This document shows, piece by piece, positions 1 to 3,715 of a DNA stretch of 6,337 nucleotides (position 1 is its first letter; each line of letters opens with the position of its first letter). A model generated the notes under the pieces. That model saw nothing but the letters and a program-made list of their open reading frames with translations, was not told where the DNA came from and did not search any database. The DNA is from Rhodothermaceae bacterium (GTDB lineage Bacteria; Bacteroidota; Rhodothermia; Rhodothermales; JAHEMB01). The DNA lies in the NCBI GenBank assembly GCA_024643915.1, contig JAHEMB010000235.1, forward strand, positions 1 to 6,337. Reading direction: 5' to 3'. Both the position numbers and the translations under genes were made by a program.

Positions 1-759
1 TCTTGCGATCTGCACCGCCGTCATGCCCTGCTCGAAACGCAGGAGGATAAGGAGCTGGTCGTCCGGGTCGAGAGCTGTGAGCGCCCTTCTAAGCCGGTCG
101 AGGAGCGGCCGCTGCCGGAAGGCTTCATCGAAGTCATCGCGGCCGTCATGCCCGCTAAGCTGAAACCCATCCTCGTGCAGCGCATCGAGCGAGAGGCGGG
201 AGCGGTTGGCATTGAGCGCCGCCAACAGTATCCACCGCTTCTTTATGCTGAGCAACTCGTCGATTTTACGGATGGCGTCGAGCACCTCGAGCGGGGTGCA
301 GGCCCTGCCGTGCCGGCCACTGATCACCTCGGCGATGTCTTCATATGGCACGTGCTCCTGATAGTAATACTTGAAGACGAGTTTCTCGCGCGCGTCGAGC
401 CGGCGCAACACCGACCTGGGCCGCGAGACGGTGGTCCTGGCGCGCATACTGTCCCGGCAGGCATTGGCCACGACCACACTCAGCCAGGGCAAGAGCGAGC
501 TGTTGTCTCGGAAGCGGCGGAGCGCCTGGAAATCGTTGGCCCGCAGACGCTCGCAAACGGTCGTATAGACCTCCATCACCTCGTCGGCATCCCGGAAGAA
601 GCGCCAGATCATCCGCAGCAAGGTGGAGGAATAGCGCTCTAGCAGTACACCATAAGCCGAGGCCGGATCCGTCTTGAAGCGCGCGATCAGCGTCTCGTCG
701 TCTTCCGGCGGCGGGTCGCTCCGGCTCGTGGCGATGACTCTGGAAAGCAGCTTCGACAT
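1..759 (-). CDS. ECF-like sigma-70 family RNA polymerase sigma factor (3' end beyond window)
   Basis: 253 residues are visible from ATG 759 and the frame is still open at base 1, so the C-terminus is missing. Residues about 22-107 look like sigma region 2 (ETLIARFKTDPASAYGVLLE, then FRDNSSLLPWLSVVVANACR), the part that contacts core polymerase and the -10 element. Residues about 218-253 look like the start of sigma region 4 (LLDRLRRALTALDPDDQLLI, then LRFEQGMTAVQIAR), which reads the -35 element. About 110 residues separate them, far more than the usual short ECF linker, and this linker holds a second region-4-like stretch at 121-146 (LDAREKLVFKYYYQEHVPYE, then DIAEVI). The start is supported by GAGGG seven bases upstream. 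The frame stays open upstream to a stop at 862-864 but no better start is seen. No anti-sigma gene is visible, and the target regulon cannot be read from the sequence. The sigma-family call is firm; the subgroup is not. Confidence 0.8.
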   Translation of the reverse strand, partial: MSKLLSRVIATSRSDPPPEDDETLIARFKTDPASAYGVLLERYSSTLLRMIWRFFRDADEVMEVYTTVCERLRANDFQALRRFRDNSSLLPWLSVVVANACRDSMRARTTVSRPRSVLRRLDAREKLVFKYYYQEHVPYEDIAEVISGRHGRACTPLEVLDAIRKIDELLSIKKRWILLAALNANRSRLSLDALHEDGFQLSGHDGRDDFDEAFRQRPLLDRLRRALTALDPDDQLLILLRFEQGMTAVQIAR

Positions 760-843
760 CAGGGGTCCCTCTGGGGCGATACTCTTAATCGGATCTTTGC
801 GACTGCGGCCAGTTCGCTGATCTTCCGGCGGCAACCCACTGCG

Positions 844-872
844 AAGATAGGCGTTAAACGGTCAAGACACAA
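844..872 (-). promoter_or_regulatory. Possible promoter of the sigma factor gene
   Basis: On the minus strand TTGTGT (872-867) and TATCTT (849-844) are 17 bases apart. The same TATCTTCGC sequence forms the -10 of the oppositely oriented tRNA promoter. Transcription would start near 837 and give a leader of roughly 78 bases before ATG 759. The -35 match is only partial. Confidence 0.4.
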
Positions 873-886
873 TGGTTCAGAACCTC

Positions 887-915
887 TTGACCTCAGCGGG
901 TCGTTTGGCTATCTT
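887..915 (+). promoter_or_regulatory. Promoter of tRNA-Arg
   Basis: TTGACC (887-892) and TATCTT (910-915) are separated by exactly 17 bases, a near-consensus housekeeping promoter. The -10 with its flank (TATCTTCG) also comes close to the Bacteroidota TAnnTTTG box. Transcription should begin near 922, a few bases before the mature tRNA 5' end at 927. Confidence 0.75.
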
Positions 916-926
916 CGCCCGCCTGT

Positions 927-1000
927 GCGCCCGTAGCTCAGTTGGATAGAGCGTTGGATTCCGGTTCCAAAGGCCGGGGGTTCGAATCCTCCCGGGCGCG
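927..1000 (+). tRNA. tRNA-Arg (anticodon CCG)
   Basis: A complete 74-base cloverleaf decoding CGG. The acceptor stem is GCGCCCG (927-933) with CGGGCGC (993-999). The D arm is GCTC/GAGC. The anticodon stem TTGGA/TCCAA encloses the loop TTCCGGT, with anticodon CCG at 961-963. The T arm is GGGGG/CCTCC, with one G-U pair, around TTCGAAT. The discriminator base is G1000, and the next bases are CCT, so the full CCA end is not encoded and must be added enzymatically. The acceptor stem and discriminator agree with my recollection of E. coli tRNA-Arg(CCG). It has its own promoter and terminator, so it is a monocistronic unit. No copy of its 3' end was seen downstream, so there is no sign of an integrated element using it. 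Confidence 0.97.
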
Positions 1001-1010
1001 CCTAAGCAGG

Positions 1011-1048
1011 ACGGCCCTCCTCTTAAAAAGGGAGGGCCGTTTCATTTT
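1011..1048 (+). terminator. Intrinsic terminator of tRNA-Arg
   Basis: ACGGCCCTCC (1011-1020) and GGAGGGCCGT (1031-1040) form a perfect 10-bp GC-rich stem with a 10-base loop. TTCATTTT (1041-1048) follows on the plus strand. It lies 10 bases after the tRNA end. Confidence 0.92.
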
Positions 1049-1368
1049 GCCCCTGTGAAGTCCCAACCCTTTACTTCTCGGCATGGTTCCAGCCCCGGGC
1101 CCAGCGTACCCCACCCCACGGGCCAGTGGGCGGACCTCCTCGCTTTCGCTCCTGCCCTTGCAGACACGCCCTCATGCTGTGACAAGCACTTCTTGAGGGA
1201 TTCTGCACGCTCCATCAACTTCTTCCCTGCGTTGCGGCCGCTTGCCGTAGCACCCCTAAGCCGCGCTCCCGCGCCTGGGCAGGAAGCCGACTGGGCGCCC
1301 ATGCAGCCATCATGCTCCGTTTGTCACAGCATCAAGCATGGAGCGGCAGGCATGGCCGCCATGCGCGC
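1049..1368. other. About 320 bases with no recognisable gene
   Basis: Reading frames on both strands in this stretch give low-complexity Arg/Ala/Gly-rich peptides with no motif I recognise and no convincing ribosome binding site. Structure seen here: an imperfect 14-base inverted repeat (1174-1187 and 1319-1332) and a short palindrome GCATGGC-C-GCCATGC at 1350-1364, just past the stop of the broken lipoprotein gene. It is probably decayed or intergenic DNA. Confidence 0.6.
1174..1332. repeat. Imperfect 14-base terminal inverted repeat
   Basis: ATGCTGTGACAAGC (1174-1187) faces GTTTGTCACAGCAT (1319-1332), which matches its reverse complement at 13 of 14 bases. The arms bound a 159-base segment. 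No flanking target duplication is visible and no transposase lies inside, so a miniature mobile element is only one possibility. Confidence 0.4.
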
Positions 1369-1675
1369 CTACTCGAACCGGATGAGCGCCACCGACTCTT
1401 TCCGCACACCAGTGTTCACAGAAGAGCAACAGTTCCTGCTCGCTCGTCTCCTGATGGACGGTAAAGACCATCACAAAGCCCCGGCCCTGGACGCCGCTCG
1501 AATCGATGGAGGCGCTGAATTCAGCCGCTTTCACCTCCAGGTGGTCGGGGATGTCGAGCAGATATTCTACGGTGGGCTTGCCGGGGCCGGCCACGGGGAA
1601 GAGCGTGTGGTTGGAACTGCCGCACCCTGCCAGAAAGACCACCGCTACAAGCGCAAAAGCGGTCTAGCTACGCAT
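1369..1675 (-). pseudogene. Broken small lipoprotein gene (amber at codon 4, probable frameshift near 1421)
   Basis: ATG 1675 has a good ribosome binding site (GGAG, 8 bases upstream). It is followed by CGT AGC and then an in-frame TAG (1666-1664). Beyond the stop the same frame encodes a textbook lipoprotein signal, TAFALVAVVFLAGC, with lipobox LAGC. A sequence of about 50 residues follows (CGSSNHTLFPVAGPGK, then VEYLLDIPDHLEVKAAEF) and resembles no family I know. After ELLLF (near 1425) this frame turns into Cys/His-rich text of doubtful coding value. Removing one T near 1421 restores a plausible beta-rich end, VNTGVRKESVALIRFE, stopping at TAG 1371-1369. The original product would be an envelope lipoprotein of roughly 100 residues. 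An alternative GTG start at 1642 would leave six residues before the Cys and no charged n-region, too short for export. A sequencing error at the amber codon would explain that lesion but not the frameshift. Confidence 0.6.
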
Positions 1676-1690
1676 GAGGGTAGCTCCGTA

Positions 1691-1756
1691 CTAGTGAACC
1701 ACCTGTAAACGATACAGCCTGTCACGCTCAATGACAAGGGGAGCGCCCAAAGCGCG
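1691..1756 (-). pseudogene. Possible C-terminal scrap of an upstream gene
   Basis: The minus strand encodes RALGAPLVIERDRLYRLQVVH followed by TAG (1693-1691), 15 bases before the lipoprotein start. The alternating hydrophobic pattern resembles the last strands of a beta-rich protein, and its position suits the preceding gene of a former operon. The frame has a stop at 1759-1757, and beyond it lies plus-strand sulfurtransferase sequence, so nothing of the body remains. With only 21 residues this could be chance. Confidence 0.22.
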
Positions 1757-1775
1757 TCACAACGACTCGGCTAGC

Positions 1776-2132
1776 AGAGCGAGCGCGTCGCTGGTGAGGC
1801 GGTAGCCGGTCCAGCCGTCCATCGACCCCGTGGCCGTCCACATCCCCGGCGCCCGCTCCGCGCCCTTCGCGGAGAATCTGGATGCGCAGGGTCGCTTCCG
1901 GTCGAAAGACGAGATCAAACAGAGGTTCGGGCGTCTTCTGGGCGGGATTTCCCCGGCGCAAACCGTTGTCTACTGTGGCTCCGGGGTGACGGCGGCGCAC
2001 GACCTGCTGGCCCTGGCGCACGCCGGCCTGGACGGCGCTCGCCTCTACGCCGGCTCGTGGAGCGAATGGATCACCGACCCGGCGCGGCCCGTGGCGCAGG
2101 GCGATGCCTCACACAGGAGGAAGGAAGCATGA
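1776..2132 (+). pseudogene. sseA: Remnant of SseA-type sulfurtransferase, C-terminal rhodanese domain only
   Basis: The family moves sulfur from thiosulfate or 3-mercaptopyruvate to cyanide or other thiophiles through a catalytic Cys, using two rhodanese domains over about 280 residues. Here only about 105 residues remain. From 1806 the frame reads PSIDPVAVHIPGARSAPFAE, then NLDAQGRFRSKDEI. The active loop YCGSGVTAAHDLLAL follows, with Cys at 1974-1976, and then the conserved LYAGSWSEWITDPARPVAQG. An in-frame TAG at 1803-1805 interrupts it. Upstream, a different frame (1778-1798) reads SERVAGE, close to the family's ERFxGE stretch, which implies a frameshift as well. The whole N-terminal domain is absent. 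Gly of the usual AGHIPGA is Val here. A GTG at 1830 could start translation but would omit the first strand of the domain, so a working enzyme is unlikely. Its stop overlaps ATG 2129 as ATGA behind a strong AGGAGG, a trace of a former coupled downstream gene. Confidence 0.75.
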
Positions 2133-2155
2133 CATGTGCATGCTCCCTTCCTCTT
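2115..2155. terminator. Long imperfect hairpin between convergent units, probable bidirectional terminator
   Basis: AGGAGGAAGGAAGCATG (2115-2131) pairs with CATGCTCCCTTCCTCTT (2139-2155) around a 7-base loop, 15 of 17 positions being Watson-Crick. It lies 40 bases past the stop of the minus-strand secreted-protein gene and overlaps the end of the plus-strand sulfurtransferase remnant. Neither side carries a clear T tract, so termination is inferred from structure and position. Confidence 0.5.
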
Positions 2156-2194
2156 AAGGACGGACCTCCCATGATGGCATCCCACTATCCGACG

Positions 2195-3583
2195 CTATTT
2201 GACCAGCATCATCTGCCTCGATTGCACAAACGACCCGGCTTCGAGGCGGTAGAGGTAGGTACCACTGGCGAACCCGCTTGCATCCCACGTGATGCGATGC
2301 TGGCCGGCTGCCATGGCTTGCGAAGCCAGCGTGGCAATTTCGCGCCCTTGCACGTCAAACACCTTGAGGGTGACGTGGTCGGCCTGCGGCAAGTCGAAAC
2401 GGATCGTCGTCCTGGGATTGAACGGGTTGGGATAGCTCGTGTGCAAGGCGTAGGCGGTCGGTATCGTGCTCACCGCTTCGTCGGCGAGGTGTGCTGCCGC
2501 CATCGCGGCCATCTCCTGAGCGCCAACCTCCCGGGTAGCCGTCAGGTTTTCGGCGTGCGCCTGCGTCGTGGCGAACGCGCTAGCCTCAAACGAAGGCGAC
2601 TCTGTTTGCACCTCGGTATTGTTGTGTCCTTTGCCCTTGCCCGTCAGGTACGTATGCGTGTGCGTATCGAGGTCGGTCCGCATCTCCTGGAGCATTTTCT
2701 TGATCGCTTCAAGCTCGGCAAAGAGGGTCGCAATGTCTCCGGTGTTTTGCGCGATAGCCATGCTGTTGGCGTCCACGGCCTCTTCAAGGGCATCCACGCG
2801 TTGTTCGAGCGCCTCGAACCGATCCTCGCCCACGGTGATCGTCAGGTTCTCCCATTGCACGAATCGTTCCGAGGCGAGCAGGCCGAAGGGTCCGCCAGGA
2901 GATGGATCAAATTTGACCTCCGCCGCCGAAGCGGTCGCACCCGTTGCCCTCGTCTCTACACGCAGCACTACGCGATACGCGTGCCCGCGTTTGAGCGTTA
3001 CGGGTATGACTGCACTTCTCAGGTCTGATTTCTCCAGGGAATACGTAGGGCTAGGTAAAACATAGGGGTATTTACCTGCAACCAGCCCTACCTTCACCTC
3101 CCCCTTTATCTCCCTATTCTCGACCAGCTCGTACCCCACACGCGTACCGTCCGTTCGATCATTCACTTCGACTTCCACCTTATACTTGGCTAATCCATTC
3201 GGGCCCTGGCCGATTATTAGGCCGACCCACCCAATATCCATCGAGATAAGCGAACCGCTCAACTCTGTCGCCTTGCCCGAAGGGGCCGCTGCAACCACAA
3301 AATCTTTGAACAGGGCAACCGCCGTCTCCGCCCGCGTCGCACCCAGGTCGGAGGCATAAACATGGGCCTCCATTCGCTTCCTAGCACGGTTGTACCGGCG
3401 ATGACAGAGCGTCGAGGTCGCACGGTTGGGTTCCACCCGCACGCAGTCGCTAAAAGCGCCTTCCGTCGGGCCGAGATTGGCATGCGTCGTCCCCGGTTCG
3501 AAGGGCTGAGCCAGCACAGGGGCTGCAACGAACAAAGGCACCAGGATCATCAGGGATGGGAAAAGGCGTTTCACATTTTTCAT
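2195..3583 (-). CDS. Secreted coiled-coil protein with T9SS type A sorting domain
   Basis: The product has 462 residues. Residues 1-25 are a signal peptide (MKNVKRLFPSLMILVPLFVA, then APVLA, with cleavage expected before Q26). Residues about 30-250 form a domain I do not recognise, with many alternating beta-type stretches (KYKVEVEV, HAYRVVLRVE) and cysteines at 47 and 60. Residues about 254-304 form a coiled coil (FEALEQRVDALEEAVDANSM, then IAQNTGDIATLFAELEAIKK). It leads into DTHTHTYLTGKGKGHNNT (306-323), a His-rich, Gly/Lys-rich turn. Residues about 384-462 are a type IX secretion sorting domain (SYPNPFNPRTTIRFDLP, VTLKVFDVQGREI, ASGTYLYRLEAG, RQMMLVK). This directs export across the outer membrane and usually surface attachment or release. 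The start is fixed by GGAGG six bases upstream. It has its own promoter and lies just downstream of the hybrid sensor, its likely regulator. Function is unknown; a trimeric adhesin- or fibre-like role is only a guess. Confidence 0.9.
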   Translation of the reverse strand: MKNVKRLFPSLMILVPLFVAAPVLAQPFEPGTTHANLGPTEGAFSDCVRVEPNRATSTLCHRRYNRARKRMEAHVYASDLGATRAETAVALFKDFVVAAAPSGKATELSGSLISMDIGWVGLIIGQGPNGLAKYKVEVEVNDRTDGTRVGYELVENREIKGEVKVGLVAGKYPYVLPSPTYSLEKSDLRSAVIPVTLKRGHAYRVVLRVETRATGATASAAEVKFDPSPGGPFGLLASERFVQWENLTITVGEDRFEALEQRVDALEEAVDANSMAIAQNTGDIATLFAELEAIKKMLQEMRTDLDTHTHTYLTGKGKGHNNTEVQTESPSFEASAFATTQAHAENLTATREVGAQEMAAMAAAHLADEAVSTIPTAYALHTSYPNPFNPRTTIRFDLPQADHVTLKVFDVQGREIATLASQAMAAGQHRITWDASGFASGTYLYRLEAGSFVQSRQMMLVK

Positions 3584-3637
3584 GGCAAACCTCCACCGCT
3601 GTTTGTGATGGTTCCGTTTGGCCTACTTGACCTACCT

Positions 3638-3666
3638 CAAACGTAGCAGAGGAAAAGGGAGGCAAA
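3638..3666 (-). promoter_or_regulatory. Bacteroidota-type promoter of the secreted-protein gene
   Basis: TACGTTTG (3645-3638 on the minus strand) is a perfect match to the TAnnTTTG -7 box. TTTG (3666-3663) sits 17 bases upstream as a -33 element, slightly closer than the usual spacing. The leader to ATG 3583 would be about 50 bases, with GGAGG at 3594-3590. Confidence 0.6.
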
Positions 3667-3694
3667 GACGACAGAAAGGTGGAGAAAGACGACA
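3653..3694 (-). repeat. Two tandem 21-base repeats abutting the promoter (candidate AraC-type operator)
   Basis: On the minus strand the units at 3694-3674 and 3673-3653 both begin TGTCGTCTTT and agree at 16 of 21 positions, mostly in the first ten and in a CCTTT tail. They are exactly 21 bases apart, two helical turns, and the promoter-proximal unit contains the -33 element. AraC-family activators bind direct repeats with this kind of spacing, and the gene just upstream encodes an AraC-type output domain. Binding itself is inferred. Confidence 0.5.
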
Positions 3695-3715
3695 ACGGCG
3701 CTAGCAACTCCGTTC

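Larger units (their letters stand above)
841..918. repeat. Interrupted inverted repeat spanning both divergent promoters
   Basis: GCGAAGATAG (841-850) is the exact reverse complement of CTATCTTCGC (909-918). GGTCAAGA (860-867) is the exact reverse complement of TCTTGACC (885-892). AAACG (856-860) mirrors CGTTT (902-906). The gaps between blocks differ on the two sides (5 and 0 bases on the left, 9 and 2 on the right), so the mirror is imperfect. The arms coincide with promoter hexamers of the two divergent units. Confidence 0.7.

Noticed and set aside
148..642. Plus-strand open frame of 164 codons
   Set aside because: Shadow of the sigma factor gene, which has recognisable sigma-2 and sigma-4 regions on the opposite strand.
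927..1000. tRNA-Arg as an attachment site for an integrated element
   Set aside because: No repeat of the tRNA 3' end and no integrase were found in the window, and the tRNA keeps its own terminator.
1042..1302. Minus-strand open frame of 86 codons after the tRNA terminator
   Set aside because: Arg/Ala/Gly-rich text without motif or ribosome binding site; it ends inside the tRNA terminator stem area.
1055..1708. Plus-strand open frame of 217 codons
   Set aside because: No ribosome binding site, low-complexity start, and antisense to the lipoprotein remnant whose lipobox is clear.
1703..1717. Small palindrome CTGTA-AACGA-TACAG as an operator
   Set aside because: Five-base arms are common by chance, and it lies within the putative C-terminal scrap with no promoter in reach.
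2057..3028. Long plus-strand open frame of 323 codons
   Set aside because: It runs antisense through the secreted-protein gene, is Arg/His/Gly-rich and shows no domain; the minus-strand product has a signal peptide, coiled coil and sorting domain. Only its ATG at 2129 has some interest as a relic.
3691..3715. Hairpin AACGG...CCGTT after the HTCS stop as a terminator
   Set aside because: Only five base pairs with an 11-base loop and no T tract; too weak to call.
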